Counted from the stretch's first letter, positions 35,132-44,654 are shown. The stretch is DNA of 45,395 nt from an uncultured Nitrosomonadales bacterium (GCA_903915035.1 CAIWRI010000111.1:1-45395); one strand, 5' to 3'. Notes: generated by a model from the letters alone, not told the origin. Program-made: numbers and translations.

Positions 35132-35153
35132 ATTGTAAATGATAATCATTCTT
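35132..35153 (-). promoter_or_regulatory. Fur box overlapping a promoter
   Basis: The 19 bases at 35135–35153 match the Fur consensus at 15 positions, with AATGATAATCATT as a perfect core. On the minus strand it lies within a promoter: TTTTAA, a 17-base spacer, then TACAAT (35132–35137). It is about 44–62 bases upstream of the porin start, so iron-dependent repression of the operon is expected. Confidence 0.8.
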
Positions 35154-35313
35154 ATTAAAAGATAAATTATTCAAAAAACGGCAGTTATTTGGAGAGATTC
35201 TGTATTTAACGCTGGCCAGCTTATGCTATAGGTTATTATTGGTGGAAATCATTATCAGGAATATGCTTTATGAGTCGCAGTCGCGGATTGAACGTTTATG
35301 TCCATGGAAATTC

Positions 35314-36240
35314 ATGCGACTGATATTAGCTCCGATGGAGGGCATAGCCGATCACAGCCTGCGTGACATATTGACGCGCATAGGGGGTATCGACTTATGC
35401 GTAGCCGAATTCGTGCGGGTGACCAACCATTTGCTAACCGGAAAAATGCTGCTAAGAACCGTGCCTGAACTGGCGAATGGCGGTTGCACCAGTGCCGGGG
35501 TACCGGTGCGTGTGCAACTGCTGGGCAGTGATCCGGTCTGCCTCGCGGAAAATGCCGCTCTGGTCGCGAGTCTTGGTGCACCAGGCATCGACATCAATTT
35601 TGGCTGCCCTGCCCCGATGGTAAATCGTCATGGCGGCGGTGCTGTGCTACTTCAGTTTCCTGAGCAAATTTACGCTATTGTGAACGCCATTCGCCGTGCC
35701 GTGCCGCAACATATTCCGGTTACGGCCAAGATGCGGCTGGGGCTTTCAGATACTTCGCAGGCGCTGGATTGCGCACGCGCCATCGAGGCGGGCGGTGCCG
35801 ATGAGATTACTGTCCATGCGCGCACCCGCGCCGACAGTTACCGTCCTCCCGCGCGTTGGGAATGGCTGGCTTATATCAGGGAAGCTGTGAAATTGCCGGT
35901 AGTGGCTAATGGCGAAGTATGGACCCCGGCAGACAGCGAAGCAATACGCCGAATCAGCGGCTGCACCGACATTATGATAGGGCGCGGTGCCATCATCCGA
36001 CCGGATCTGATGCGTTGCATCAAGAGTGGAGATGCCGCCATGAACTGGCCTGAATTACTACCCTGGATAATTGATTACTACCAGCAGTTATGCGGCAAAA
36101 TGGAGCCCAGACATGCGCCCGGGCGGCTCAAGCAATGGCTGGGAATGATGCGCGCCACTTATCCGGAAGCGGAAACGCTATACCGGAGATTACGTACAGA
36201 GCGCGATCCGTTCGCCGTTGGCAGGATGCTTGTATCCTGA
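35314..36240 (+). CDS. dusC: tRNA-dihydrouridine(16) synthase
   Basis: A 308-residue flavoenzyme that reduces U16 in tRNA. It starts with the family's M-R-L-I-L-A-P-M-E-G-I-A-D, has the catalytic Cys98 in N-F-G-C-P-A-P-M-V-N-R-H-G-G-G-A, then T-A-K-M-R-L-G and the FMN-binding I-T-V-H-A-R-T-R, N-G-E-V-W-T and I-M-I-G-R-G-A. The C-terminal recognition domain is of the DusC type. I chose the ATG at 35314 over the upstream GTG at 35239 because the conserved sequence begins there. Confidence 0.92.
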   Translation: MRLILAPMEGIADHSLRDILTRIGGIDLCVAEFVRVTNHLLTGKMLLRTVPELANGGCTSAGVPVRVQLLGSDPVCLAENAALVASLGAPGIDINFGCPAPMVNRHGGGAVLLQFPEQIYAIVNAIRRAVPQHIPVTAKMRLGLSDTSQALDCARAIEAGGADEITVHARTRADSYRPPARWEWLAYIREAVKLPVVANGEVWTPADSEAIRRISGCTDIMIGRGAIIRPDLMRCIKSGDAAMNWPELLPWIIDYYQQLCGKMEPRHAPGRLKQWLGMMRATYPEAETLYRRLRTERDPFAVGRMLVS

Positions 36241-36624
36241 TGTGACTGCCACCATTTTTGAGGTGGAGGCAAGTTTTCAGTACGTGCCAAAACTTATTTT
36301 TGGAAAGATATAGCGAAGCTTGTGTCCGATACATGCTCCAGTACACAGGCCGCATCAGTAAAAATGTGAAGCGAAAAAATACCAGTGAAATAGTGGTTGT
36401 GAGCATCAAAATCAGTGCCGCTGCGAAAAGTAACTTAATAATCATCCACCAGAGATTCTGTCCTGCCAGATAGCTGAAACTCATGGCAAGCAGACCTCAT
36501 AGCAGCCAGAAACTCAGCGGTGGCAGTTGCTTATTCCGGATAAGGTAAGCGCAAATGTGATAGTTTGCAATAGTAGTGCAATGGGGGAATGTGGCCGTTT
36601 TACAAGCAGGGTGCAAGCATTTGT
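36241..36624. other. Stretch between dusC and yajL
   Basis: No supported gene. A minus-strand frame ends at 36484 and has a hydrophobic N-terminus (W-W-M-I-I-K-L-L-F-A-A-A-L-I-L-M), but it runs into dusC and has no good ribosome site, so I did not call it. Nothing else is recognised. Confidence 0.35.
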
Positions 36625-37167
36625 TTAGCGGGCTAATCCGGCCTCAACTTCGCAGCGTTTGGCTTTTCCTGCCAGTCGTTCAGCAAGCAACAGTGCAAAA
36701 TCCATAGCTGTACCGGGGCCGCGTGAAGTGATGAGGCGGCCATCTTCGACGATCGCTGTTGTTTGCAGATAAATATTGGGAAAACTGTCCAGACTGCCGG
36801 GGTAGCAGGTCGCCAGTTTTCCCTCAAGCAATCCTGCCGCAGCCAAAATAGACGGGGCTGCACAAATCGCAGCGATGTATCGACCTTGTTCATTCATCTG
36901 CCGCAGTAGTTGCAAAACGCGTTGATCCGCCAGCAAATGATTTGTGCCAGGCTGCCCGCCGGGCAATACGATCATGTCAAAAGGTTCATTTAGCACCTCG
37001 CTCAATGCGATATCCGGGGTGATGAGCACCTCTTTAGCACCACGCAATGCGCCGGGATTCAATCCGGCAAAGGTGACCTTGACACCGGCGCGGCGCAGGA
37101 TATTGACGATGGTAACTGCTTCGAGCTCTTCACTGCCCTGTGCGAATAATACCAGTGCGGATTTCAC
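36625..37167 (-). CDS. yajL: DJ-1/PfpI family protein (YajL)
   Basis: A 180-residue DJ-1 superfamily protein, with glyoxalase III or deglycase-type and redox chaperone roles in relatives. The nucleophile elbow is A-I-C-A-A-P with Cys102, the conserved Glu is in G-S-E-E-L-E-A, and V-L-P-G-G-Q-P-G-T and S-R-G-P-G-T-A-M-D-F-A are family motifs. It overlaps the upstream unknown gene by 4 bases, at the end of the long minus-strand gene series. Confidence 0.92.
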   Translation of the reverse strand: MKSALVLFAQGSEELEAVTIVNILRRAGVKVTFAGLNPGALRGAKEVLITPDIALSEVLNEPFDMIVLPGGQPGTNHLLADQRVLQLLRQMNEQGRYIAAICAAPSILAAAGLLEGKLATCYPGSLDSFPNIYLQTTAIVEDGRLITSRGPGTAMDFALLLAERLAGKAKRCEVEAGLAR

Positions 37168-37574
37168 GCTTTTCTCCCCAAGTTGTAAGCCTCAATGAGT
37201 GCGCGCCTAAGTGCAGGATGCAAGTTTAAATCGGTAATGCCTAATTCCTCTTTTACAACGGGCTGCAACAGTATCAGCGCCTTTGCTTCGGGCCAGTTTG
37301 TCGCCAGTGACGGCAAATCAAATTTACCCTCTGTCAGGTAGTTGACGGCTAAACCATGCGGATCTCTGAACTCAAGTTCCGCTTCCAGCATGACTTCATA
37401 CAGGTAGGAATAGCTGTCAACCTGGTACTTTTTAGCCAGAATTTCATGAATTGATGGCATTTCATCGTGTTGCCGCAACAACTGATCAAGGTCGACTACG
37501 GTTGCATAGTGATAATTTTCACCCTTGAAGGAAAATTCAACACTAACGCCAATGCAATTTTCAGGCATACCCAT
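37164..37574 (-). CDS. Conserved-looking protein of unknown function
   Basis: A 136-residue soluble protein that I do not recognise. It opens with a beta-type segment (V-S-V-E-F-S-F-K-G-E-N-Y-H-Y-A-T-V-V-D-L-D) followed by acidic helices (Y-E-V-M-L-E-A-E-L-E-F). No signal peptide, metal motif or membrane helix. Its 4-base overlap with yajL and a 91-base gap from yajQ suggest it is expressed with yajL. The codon pattern looks native. Confidence 0.75.
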   Translation of the reverse strand: MGMPENCIGVSVEFSFKGENYHYATVVDLDQLLRQHDEMPSIHEILAKKYQVDSYSYLYEVMLEAELEFRDPHGLAVNYLTEGKFDLPSLATNWPEAKALILLQPVVKEELGITDLNLHPALRRALIEAYNLGRKA

Positions 37575-37665
37575 TATTGTGACAGTCGCGTAAACGTTCG
37601 CCTAGCTTCTCTACCGCAAGCGGATTGAAGAGTGGGAACGTACAAGCTAATTTTTAGCAGCTACG

Positions 37666-38154
37666 TTAATCACGGAAATTCTGATATTGCAAGGGAAAGT
37701 CGGTGATGGTTTTCTTGATGAAGGCGATGGCTTCCTGTAAATCGTCGCGATTCTTACCGGTAATGCGCACTGTGTCACCCTGAATACTGGCCTGTACTTT
37801 CAGCTTGCTTTCCTTGATGTGCTTGACTATTTTTTTCGCCAGTTCAATTTCAACACCTACTTTGACTTCACATTCGCGTTTTATTTTGTTGCCGCTGACT
37901 TTTTCAACTTTATCGCTGATTTCCATGCACTTGATATCCACGCCGCGTTTGAGTAATTTGGCATTGAGAATATCCTGCGCCTGTTCAAGTTGAAACTCAT
38001 TGTCAGCCCATACCATGAGCTTGAGTTCGGTTTGTTCTACGCGCACATTTGAACCTTTGAAGTCGAAACGTGTGGAGACTTCCTTGTTGGTTTGTTCAAC
38101 TGCATTTTTAACTTCTTCTTTTTCTACTTCTGAAACGATATCGAATGATGGCAT
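37666..38154 (-). CDS. yajQ: YajQ family nucleotide-binding protein
   Basis: A 162-residue YajQ protein with two ferredoxin-like domains. Diagnostic motifs are [29 protein letters not shown] and the end [10 protein letters not shown]. Relatives bind tRNA, GTP or cyclic di-GMP and act as signalling co-regulators in some species. Full length. Confidence 0.96.
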   Translation of the reverse strand: MPSFDIVSEVEKEEVKNAVEQTNKEVSTRFDFKGSNVRVEQTELKLMVWADNEFQLEQAQDILNAKLLKRGVDIKCMEISDKVEKVSGNKIKRECEVKVGVEIELAKKIVKHIKESKLKVQASIQGDTVRITGKNRDDLQEAIAFIKKTITDFPLQYQNFRD

Positions 38155-38211
38155 GCTGTACTCCCGCTAAACAAATGAAACTAGGCAAATGAAAAACAAA
38201 AGATTTTGAAT

Positions 38212-38523
38212 TTATCCGAAGCTGCAAACGTAATTGACGACTTCATCGGCTTCGATGACAAACTTGCCATTAGCAGGAACCGAAAACTGGCTGCCCGCTG
38301 CATAGCTGGTAAATTCAGCTTCATCACCCAGCTTTACACGGCAGTTGCCGGAAGTGATTTCCATGACTTCAGGCGCCCCCACGTTAAAGGTGAGAATGCT
38401 GGGCAAAATCACGCCTACCGTCTTGCGCGTACCATCGGCAAACAACACTGAATGCGATACACATTTTCCATCGAAAAATACATTGCCCTGTTTTACTACG
38501 CTGACGTTATCGAATTGCGACAT
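38212..38523 (-). CDS. ppnP: Pyrimidine/purine nucleoside phosphorylase
   Basis: A 103-residue cupin-fold PpnP (former DUF1255), which splits nucleosides with phosphate to a base and ribose-1-phosphate. Motifs: [31 protein letters not shown], and the end V-V-N-Y-V-C-S-F. It lies 13 bases after the macro-domain gene, so they are probably co-transcribed, which links ribosyl chemistry. Confidence 0.95.
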   Translation of the reverse strand: MSQFDNVSVVKQGNVFFDGKCVSHSVLFADGTRKTVGVILPSILTFNVGAPEVMEITSGNCRVKLGDEAEFTSYAAGSQFSVPANGKFVIEADEVVNYVCSFG

Positions 38524-38536
38524 TTGATCATTCCTT

Positions 38537-39025
38537 TTAAGTGGGTTCTTTGGCTTTTACGCCTTTTTGATAATTGATATAAACATACACCGGGAGGGAT
38601 AGATCACTCAGATGATGTTCAATAAGCGGCTTGACATCAGTCCATGCGAGGCCTGTGATGCCGCAAGCCAGGCGGGGCAGGCTGACACTGGCCGGCTTTT
38701 CTTTTTGCAGATAGGCGTGCAAGGCATGTAGTGCATGATTGACATGGGAGAGACTGGACGGGCCCGGATGGCTGCCGTGGGTGTATGCGCCATCCTGCGT
38801 GAACAGGCTGATGATCTGCCGTCCGTCAGGACTGCTCCAGTTCCACAGACTGCCGGATTTCGGGTGTCTGGTCTGGCAGTAGTGACGAAAATCCTTGTAC
38901 ATTAACGGCATGCGTTCACGCAGTTGCAGTGCCAGGCCGTGTTGAAAGTCATCGTTGGGTGCTACGCCCTGAACGATGGCTTTCGCACTGCTTAGCAATA
39001 TGTCTCCGCTCAGTTCATGGATCAT
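38537..39025 (-). CDS. Macro domain protein
   Basis: A 162-residue macro domain protein, the fold that binds or removes ADP-ribose. Features: [18 protein letters not shown] at the start, then [11 protein letters not shown], and [14 protein letters not shown]. The start at 39025 is fixed by GGAGG seven bases upstream; a TTG-started frame from 39043 would overlap it. Its exact activity, hydrolase or reader, is unknown. Confidence 0.85.
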   Translation of the reverse strand: MIHELSGDILLSSAKAIVQGVAPNDDFQHGLALQLRERMPLMYKDFRHYCQTRHPKSGSLWNWSSPDGRQIISLFTQDGAYTHGSHPGPSSLSHVNHALHALHAYLQKEKPASVSLPRLACGITGLAWTDVKPLIEHHLSDLSLPVYVYINYQKGVKAKEPT

Positions 39026-39045
39026 GATAACCTCCGTTCGCAACT

Positions 39046-39070
39046 GTAGGTCGGGTTTTAACCCGACTAC
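39046..39070. repeat. REP-like palindrome between argG and macro gene
   Basis: GTAG-G-TCGGGTT and AACCCGA-CTAC form an imperfect hairpin (stem of 7 plus 4 with one bulge) in the 53-base gap. It resembles the intergenic REP-type palindromes common in proteobacteria; it could attenuate or stabilise the mRNA. Confidence 0.6.
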
Positions 39071-39078
39071 GCCTGGTA

Positions 39079-40302
39079 TTATTTCTGATGCAGTTTGGCC
39101 GCAATGCGCAGACGCAGTGCATTGAGCTTGATGAAACCGGCTGCATCTTTTTGATCGTAAGCGCCCTGATCGTCTTCAAAGGTGGCGATGGTTGAATCGA
39201 ACAGTGAGTCGGTTTTGGAATCACGTCCCACCACAATCACGTTGCCCTTGTATAGCTTCACACGCACCCAGCCATTGACGGTTTTTTGTGTACTGTCTAT
39301 CAAGGTTTGCAGCGCCAGACGTTCAGGCGACCACCAGTAACCGTTGTAGATCATGCTGGCATAGCGCGGCATCAAATCGTCTTTTAGATGCGCAACTTCG
39401 CGATCCAGCGTAATGGATTCGATGGCGCGATGCGCTTTTAACATAATAGTGCCGCCCGGCGTTTCATAACAACCGCGCGACTTCATGCCGACGTAACGGT
39501 TTTCCACCAGATCAAGACGACCGATACCGTGTTTGCCGCCCAGTTCATTCAATTTGGCGAGGATTTGTGCCGGACTCAGCGCAATACCGTTTAGTGCGAC
39601 GATGTCGCCCCCGGCAAATTCAATCTCTAGGTATTCTGCCGCATCGGGTGCCGCTTCCGGTGACACTGTCCAGCGCCACATGCTGTCTTCAGCTTCAGCA
39701 GCAGGGTTTTCCAGATGGCGGCCTTCATAGGAAATATGCAGTAGATTGGCGTCCATCGAATAGGGCGATCCGCCTTGCTTGTGTTTCATTTCTACCGGAA
39801 TATCATGCTGCTCGGCATAGGCCATCAGCTTTTCACGGGAGAGCAGATCCCATTCGCGCCAGGGTGCGATTACTTTGATGTTTGGGTTCAATGCATACGC
39901 GCCCAGTTCAAAACGTACTTGATCGTTACCTTTGCCGGTCGCTCCATGCGAGATGGCTTGTGAACCGGTCATAGTCGCGATTTCGATCAACCGCTTGGCA
40001 ATCAGCGGTCTGGCAATCGACGTGCCGAGTAGATATTCACCTTCGTATACCGTATTGGCGCGAAACATCGGAAACACGAAGTCCTTCACAAATTCTTCGC
40101 GCAAATCATCAATATAAATATTTTCGGCTTTGATGCCCATTTTCAGTGCCTTGGCGCGTGCCGGTTCCAGTTCTTCACCTTGTCCGACATCGGCGGTGAA
40201 GGTAACTACCTCGCATTGATAGGTATCTTGCAGCCATTTGAGTATGACGGATGTATCTAAACCGCCTGAATAGGCGAGAACTACTTTTTTGATGTCGCTC
40301 AT
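39079..40302 (-). CDS. argG: Argininosuccinate synthase
   Basis: A 407-residue enzyme joining citrulline and aspartate with ATP, the seventh step of arginine synthesis. The ATP-pyrophosphatase P-loop is A-Y-S-G-G-L-D-T-S at 9–17, with [11 protein letters not shown] and K-S-R-G-x-Y-E-T-P-G-G. Full length, and third in the arg gene series after a 170-base gap that holds a duplicated argF tail. Confidence 0.98.
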   Translation of the reverse strand: MSDIKKVVLAYSGGLDTSVILKWLQDTYQCEVVTFTADVGQGEELEPARAKALKMGIKAENIYIDDLREEFVKDFVFPMFRANTVYEGEYLLGTSIARPLIAKRLIEIATMTGSQAISHGATGKGNDQVRFELGAYALNPNIKVIAPWREWDLLSREKLMAYAEQHDIPVEMKHKQGGSPYSMDANLLHISYEGRHLENPAAEAEDSMWRWTVSPEAAPDAAEYLEIEFAGGDIVALNGIALSPAQILAKLNELGGKHGIGRLDLVENRYVGMKSRGCYETPGGTIMLKAHRAIESITLDREVAHLKDDLMPRYASMIYNGYWWSPERLALQTLIDSTQKTVNGWVRVKLYKGNVIVVGRDSKTDSLFDSTIATFEDDQGAYDQKDAAGFIKLNALRLRIAAKLHQK

Positions 40303-40361
40303 ATTTATATTCCTGATAATTATTGATACTTGGTTGACCGAACAAGTATCCGGACAACAGC

Positions 40362-40395
40362 TATTCCATTAGGGATTTTTGTACACGCAAACGAT
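40362..40395. repeat. Partial copy of the argF 3' end
   Basis: These 34 bases match 40498–40531, inside the end of argF, at 31 positions. An inverted fragment, ATCGTTTGC at 40448–40456, also matches the same segment. The copy lies in the argF–argG gap, so it looks like the relic of a short duplication. Confidence 0.7.
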
Positions 40396-40472
40396 GTTGG
40401 CTGCGGCATCCGCTGCTCGGTTGTGTTGCATTTGAGCCTGCGCCGAAATCGTTTGCATGGATTGTTTGTGTG

Positions 40473-41390
40473 TCATTGTACTTTGCCTAGAAGCAGATAT
40501 TCCATTAGGGCTTTTTGTACGTGCAAACGATTTTCAGCCTCGTCCCAGACTACGCTTTGCGGGCCGTCCATAACGCCGGCAGATACTTCTTCACCGCGAT
40601 GCGCAGGCAGACAGTGCATGAATAAGGCATCCGGTGCCGCAATTGACATCATCTCTTCATCCACTTGCCAGTCGGCGAAATCCTTCATGCGTTCATCATT
40701 TTCCGCTTCAAAACCCATACTGGTCCAGACATCGGTGGTGACCAGATCAGCCCCTCTTGCCGCTTCCATCGGATCGGTAAACTCTTCGTAGTGATCTTCG
40801 CCGAATAAACCTGCACGTTCAGGTTCAACTTCGTAACCCGGCGGCGTTGAGACATGTACATTAAAGTCCAGAATCTCAGCCGCCTGCAACCAGGTATTGC
40901 ACATATTGTTAGAATCGCCTATCCACGCAACTGTTTTGCCTTGTATGCTGCCACGCTGCTCAATGAAAGTGTAGATATCAGCCAGAATCTGGCAGGGATG
41001 ATATTCATTGGTCAGTCCGTTGATCACAGGTACGCGCGAATTAGAAGCAAAACGCTCAATAATATCCTGTTCAAAAGTACGGATCATGACAATATCGCTC
41101 ATGCGTGAAATCACCTGGCCTGCGTCTTCTACCGGTTCACCTCTCCCCAGTTGCGAATCGCGGGTATTGAGATAAATCGCCGCGCCGCCGAGTTGCTGCA
41201 TACCCGCTTCAAAAGACAGTCGGGTGCGGGTGCTGGCTTTTTCAAAGATCATCACCAGTGTGCGATCCATCAGCGGCCAGTATTGCTGATAGGTTTTGAA
41301 TTTTTGTTTGATGATGCGTGTGCGTTCAAACAGATATTCCAGTTCCTCGCGGTTTAAATCATTGAATTGCAAGAAATGTTTTACTGCCAT
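40473..41390 (-). CDS. argF: Ornithine carbamoyltransferase
   Basis: A 305-residue enzyme making citrulline from ornithine and carbamoyl phosphate. Diagnostic sites are S-T-R-T-R-L-S-F-E for carbamoyl phosphate, H-P-C-Q-I-L-A-D, D-S-N-N-M-C-N and the H-C-L-P-A-H-R-G ornithine site. The ATG at 41390, with a GGAAAA upstream, is preferred to the TTG at 41402. It follows argD by 12 bases. Confidence 0.98.
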   Translation of the reverse strand: MAVKHFLQFNDLNREELEYLFERTRIIKQKFKTYQQYWPLMDRTLVMIFEKASTRTRLSFEAGMQQLGGAAIYLNTRDSQLGRGEPVEDAGQVISRMSDIVMIRTFEQDIIERFASNSRVPVINGLTNEYHPCQILADIYTFIEQRGSIQGKTVAWIGDSNNMCNTWLQAAEILDFNVHVSTPPGYEVEPERAGLFGEDHYEEFTDPMEAARGADLVTTDVWTSMGFEAENDERMKDFADWQVDEEMMSIAAPDALFMHCLPAHRGEEVSAGVMDGPQSVVWDEAENRLHVQKALMEYLLLGKVQ

Positions 41391-41402
41391 GATATTTTCC
41401 AA

Positions 41403-42575
41403 TCAGGATTGCAAAAAATCTTTAATGAGGGGGCAGAGGATATTCAGCAATTGCTGCGCTTCCGCTTGCGACATCACTAGAGACGGTAGCAGGCGAATCA
41501 CATTGTCTGCGGTGACATTGATCAACAGACCTTTTGTTAGTGCCAGTTTGACCAGTTCGCCGCAAGGTCTGTCTAGTTCGACACCTATCATCAAGCCCAT
41601 GCCGCGTACTGCACGGAAACCCTGTACGCCCTGCAAGGCGGTGATAAAACCCTGCTTGATAAATAATCCGAGTTGAGTTGCGTGCGCCAGCAACTGATCC
41701 TGTTCAATGATATTCAAGGTGGTGAGGCCAGCGACGCAAGCTAACGGATTTCCGCCGAAGGTTGAGCCGTGATTACCGGGCTTGAATGTGCCTGTAGCCA
41801 TCCCAGCAGCCAGACAGGCGCCGATCGGTACGCCAGAACCCAGACCCTTGGCCAGTGTCATGACATCCGGCAGAATGCCGGTATGCTGATGCGCAAACCA
41901 CTGACCGGTACGGCCGATGCCAGTCTGCACTTCATCCACCATCAGCAGCCAGTGATGCTGAGTACAGATTTCACGAAGTTGTTGCAAATAGGATGCATCC
42001 GGCGTGCAAATGCCGCCTTCACCCTGTATGGGTTCGACCAGTACTGCAACCACGCTGAAATTATGTAGCGCGATCTGACGAATCGCTTCCAGATCATTGT
42101 AGGGGACGCGTACGAAACCGGTGACCAGTGGTTCGAAACCGGCTTGCACCTTGCGGTTGCCGGTGGCTGACAGGGTGGCCATGGTGCGTCCGTGAAAGGA
42201 TTTTTCCATCACGATGATGGCAGGGGATTCAATTCCGCGGCCATGTCCATACAGTCTGGCCAGTTTGATTGCAGCTTCATTCGCTTCACAGCCGGAATTG
42301 CCGAAAAAAACTTCCTGCATATCGGACAACTCACATAGCTTGTCAGCCAGCAGTTCCTGTTCCTTTACCTGATATACGTTGGAACAATGAATCAGTGTGC
42401 CAATTTGCGCTGCAAGAGCCGCAGTAAAACGCGGGTGAGCATGCCCCAGTGTGTTTACGGCGATGCCGGACAATCCATCCAGATAACGATTTCCTTGGTT
42501 ATCAATCAGCCAGACACCTTCGCCACGTACAAAACTGACTGACTGGCGAGCATAAGTATTCATCAAATGTGACAT
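41403..42575 (-). CDS. argD: Acetylornithine aminotransferase
   Basis: A 390-residue PLP-dependent class III aminotransferase that converts N-acetylglutamate semialdehyde to N-acetylornithine. Motifs are F-F-G-N-S-G-C-E-A-N-E-A-A-I-K, S-F-H-G-R-T, V-E-P-I-Q-G-E-G-G, D-E-V-Q-T-G-I-G-R-T-G and L-A-K-G-L-G-S-G with the PLP Lys. The first gene of the argD–argF–argG series. Confidence 0.96.
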   Translation of the reverse strand: MSHLMNTYARQSVSFVRGEGVWLIDNQGNRYLDGLSGIAVNTLGHAHPRFTAALAAQIGTLIHCSNVYQVKEQELLADKLCELSDMQEVFFGNSGCEANEAAIKLARLYGHGRGIESPAIIVMEKSFHGRTMATLSATGNRKVQAGFEPLVTGFVRVPYNDLEAIRQIALHNFSVVAVLVEPIQGEGGICTPDASYLQQLREICTQHHWLLMVDEVQTGIGRTGQWFAHQHTGILPDVMTLAKGLGSGVPIGACLAAGMATGTFKPGNHGSTFGGNPLACVAGLTTLNIIEQDQLLAHATQLGLFIKQGFITALQGVQGFRAVRGMGLMIGVELDRPCGELVKLALTKGLLINVTADNVIRLLPSLVMSQAEAQQLLNILCPLIKDFLQS

Positions 42576-42690
42576 ACAGTACCTTTAAAAGCTGACAGTG
42601 GCGCAAATCGCCATTAAGTTTAATGTTTGCAAAAGACGTATATTGAGCCAAACAGCACGTTCTAGGCAAGTGAAACTGCTAAAACCGCAG

Positions 42691-42726
42691 CTATAAAACA
42701 AACAAGCCGACATTTCTGTCGGCTTG
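42691..42726 (-). terminator. Rho-independent terminator of rpsT
   Basis: A ten-base perfect stem (CAAGCCGACA at 42703–42712, TGTCGGCTTG at 42717–42726), a 4-base loop, and on the minus strand a T-rich run. It separates rpsT from the arg genes. Confidence 0.9.
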
Positions 42727-42754
42727 TAAGGTACGTCTCAAACGTTCAGAGCAA

Positions 42755-43018
42755 TTATGCCATGGCCTTGATAGCTGCTGAAAGACGGCTCTTATGACGT
42801 GATGCCTTGTTTTTGTGGATAATACGCTTATCAGCGATGCTATCCACAGTACTGACAGAAGACTGGTACACGGTCTGAGCGGCGGCTTTATCACCGGCTT
42901 CGATCGCTTTGATCACTTTTTTGATTGCAGTGCGCAATTCTGAGCGCAAGCTGCTGTTGTGAGCATTTTGTTTTACTGCTTGACGAGCACGTTTACGGGC
43001 TTGTGCGCTATTTGCCAT
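42755..43018 (-). CDS. rpsT: 30S ribosomal protein S20
   Basis: An 87-residue S20 protein that binds 16S rRNA. It begins [14 protein letters not shown] and is rich in Lys and Ala, with the conserved [24 protein letters not shown] at the end. AAGGAG is 8 bases upstream of the ATG. Single gene with its own terminator. Confidence 0.98.
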   Translation of the reverse strand: MANSAQARKRARQAVKQNAHNSSLRSELRTAIKKVIKAIEAGDKAAAQTVYQSSVSTVDSIADKRIIHKNKASRHKSRLSAAIKAMA

Positions 43019-43144
43019 GAGACTACTCCTTGAATTCAGCTTGCTGGAAAGGGGCGCATTCTAATGGTTGTGCAGGCTTTGTGCAAGCTATTTACCATAT
43101 ATTTGCTATGCTATGATACGTCTTTGGCAATTTTCAATACCAAT

Positions 43145-43516
43145 ATGATCGCAAACTTTCACCATGTAACCTTTTTGAGTACGGATTTGGCCCGCTCACG
43201 TGCGTTTTATCAAGGGATACTTGATTTAAAGCCGGATAATAAACGCCCCTTGATGAGTTTTGACGGTATCTGGTATGACGTCAAGCCTGGTCAGCAGATT
43301 CATCTGATGCGATTAACTGACGCTGAATTAAATTTACCGCCTCCTGCCTACGGCGGACGGGATCGTCATGTGGCGTTTGTGGTGTCAGATTTAGCCGCAC
43401 TAATTGTGAAACTGGATGCAGCTGGAATTGCCCATACCTTAAGTCAATCCGGCCGGCGTGCGCTATTCTGCCGCGATCCGGATCAGAATGCGCTTGAATT
43501 CATTGAGGTTGTATAA
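43145..43516 (+). CDS. VOC/glyoxalase-fold protein
   Basis: A 123-residue vicinal-oxygen-chelate protein. It starts I-A-N-F-H-H-V-T-F-L-S-T-D-L-A-R-S-R-A-F-Y-Q and has the metal ligands expected at the first His pair, His in Q-Q-I-H-L-M and Glu in N-A-L-E-F-I-E. The substrate is unknown. The ATG at 43145 gives the family's start; the longer frame from 43064 is not conserved-looking. It ends 1 base before zapE, so they are co-transcribed. Confidence 0.88.
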   Translation: MIANFHHVTFLSTDLARSRAFYQGILDLKPDNKRPLMSFDGIWYDVKPGQQIHLMRLTDAELNLPPPAYGGRDRHVAFVVSDLAALIVKLDAAGIAHTLSQSGRRALFCRDPDQNALEFIEVV

Positions 43517-43517
43517 A

Positions 43518-44654
43518 ATGCATTTCGAACAGATAGTGATGGGACCTGTTGCGTGGTACAAGCAAGCCTGCGAGAAGGCCGGGTTCGTGTGTGATGCGGC
43601 TCAAACAGCAGCAATTGAAGAACTTGAAGTGCTCTGGCATCAGTTGGTTGAATTCAAGCATAAGCGTAACAAATTTTTGGGCCGTACTTTGCTAAGTCCC
43701 AGCGTGCCTAAAGGATTGTATCTCTGGGGTGGGGTCGGGCGCGGCAAGACATTTTTAATGGATGGATTCTTCCAATGTCTGCCTTATCGCCGTAAACGCC
43801 GCATCCACTTTCATTATTTTATGGCTGAGATTCACCACGAGATGAAAAAACTCTCCCATGAGCGTGATCCACTGATGGCGCTGGCGGACAATATTGCACA
43901 AGCAACCCGGGTGCTTTGCCTGGATGAATTACATGTGGATGATATTACCGATGCGATGATACTGGGCCGTTTGCTCGCGGCTTTGTTTGCTCGGGGTGTT
44001 GTGCTGCTTACCTCATCCAATTATGCGCCGGACGGTCTTTATCCGAATGGCTTGCAGCGAAAGAATTTTTTGCCTGCAATCGAGTTATTGAAACATGAAC
44101 TAAAGATTTTACATTTTGACGGTAAGAAGGATTACCGTATGCTGCATATGGTGCGTGATCCGGTTTATATGCTGTCTGAAGAAGGGAGCGAGCCGATGGC
44201 CTCCTTGTTCGATTACCTGGCAGATAAAACTGATGCCGGATTTATAGCAGCAGGTTCTGCCAAAATTTCTGTTGTGCGCGCAGCAGAGGGAGTCGTCTGG
44301 TTTGATTTCAAGGCACTGTGCGGAGGAAATTATGATCAAACCGAATATATTGCGATTGCTCACCGCTACCATACAATATTTTTATCCGAAATACCTCGCA
44401 TGACACCTGATAATGCGGCCTGCGCTCGCCGCTTTACCTGGTTGATTGATGTGCTGTACGACAACCATGTCAAACTGGTCGCGTCTTTTGACGTTGTTCA
44501 TGCAAATCTGTACGCAGCGGACAGCAGTGAATCCCAGCGCATTACCAGTCGTCTGACCGAAATGCAGACGCATCGTTACCTGGCCGAACCTCATAAACGG
44601 GCTAAATCACATCAAGGTGAGTCCCCAAGCGCAAAAAAATCAGGTGCCATATGA
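43518..44654 (+). CDS. zapE: Cell division ATPase ZapE
   Basis: A 378-residue AFG1/ZapE ATPase that acts with FtsZ at the division ring. The Walker A is G-G-V-G-R-G-K-T at 71–78, the Walker B C-L-D-E-L-H-V-D-D-I, and the sensor L-T-S-S-N-Y-A-P-D-G-L-Y-P-N-G-L-Q-R is diagnostic. Start at 43518, just after the VOC stop. The C-terminal tail (H-K-R-A-K-S-H) is species-specific. Confidence 0.95.
   Translation: MHFEQIVMGPVAWYKQACEKAGFVCDAAQTAAIEELEVLWHQLVEFKHKRNKFLGRTLLSPSVPKGLYLWGGVGRGKTFLMDGFFQCLPYRRKRRIHFHYFMAEIHHEMKKLSHERDPLMALADNIAQATRVLCLDELHVDDITDAMILGRLLAALFARGVVLLTSSNYAPDGLYPNGLQRKNFLPAIELLKHELKILHFDGKKDYRMLHMVRDPVYMLSEEGSEPMASLFDYLADKTDAGFIAAGSAKISVVRAAEGVVWFDFKALCGGNYDQTEYIAIAHRYHTIFLSEIPRMTPDNAACARRFTWLIDVLYDNHVKLVASFDVVHANLYAADSSESQRITSRLTEMQTHRYLAEPHKRAKSHQGESPSAKKSGAI

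Noticed and set aside
36128..36484. Minus-strand frame of 118 codons with a hydrophobic N-terminus
   Set aside because: It overlaps the dusC 3' end for over 100 bases, has no good ribosome site and its C-terminal half looks like an antisense shadow of dusC. A small membrane protein remains possible but is not supported.
40330..40791. Plus-strand frame of 153 codons across the argF–argG gap
   Set aside because: It is antisense to argF; its apparent internal similarity comes from the duplicated argF tail, not from a gene.
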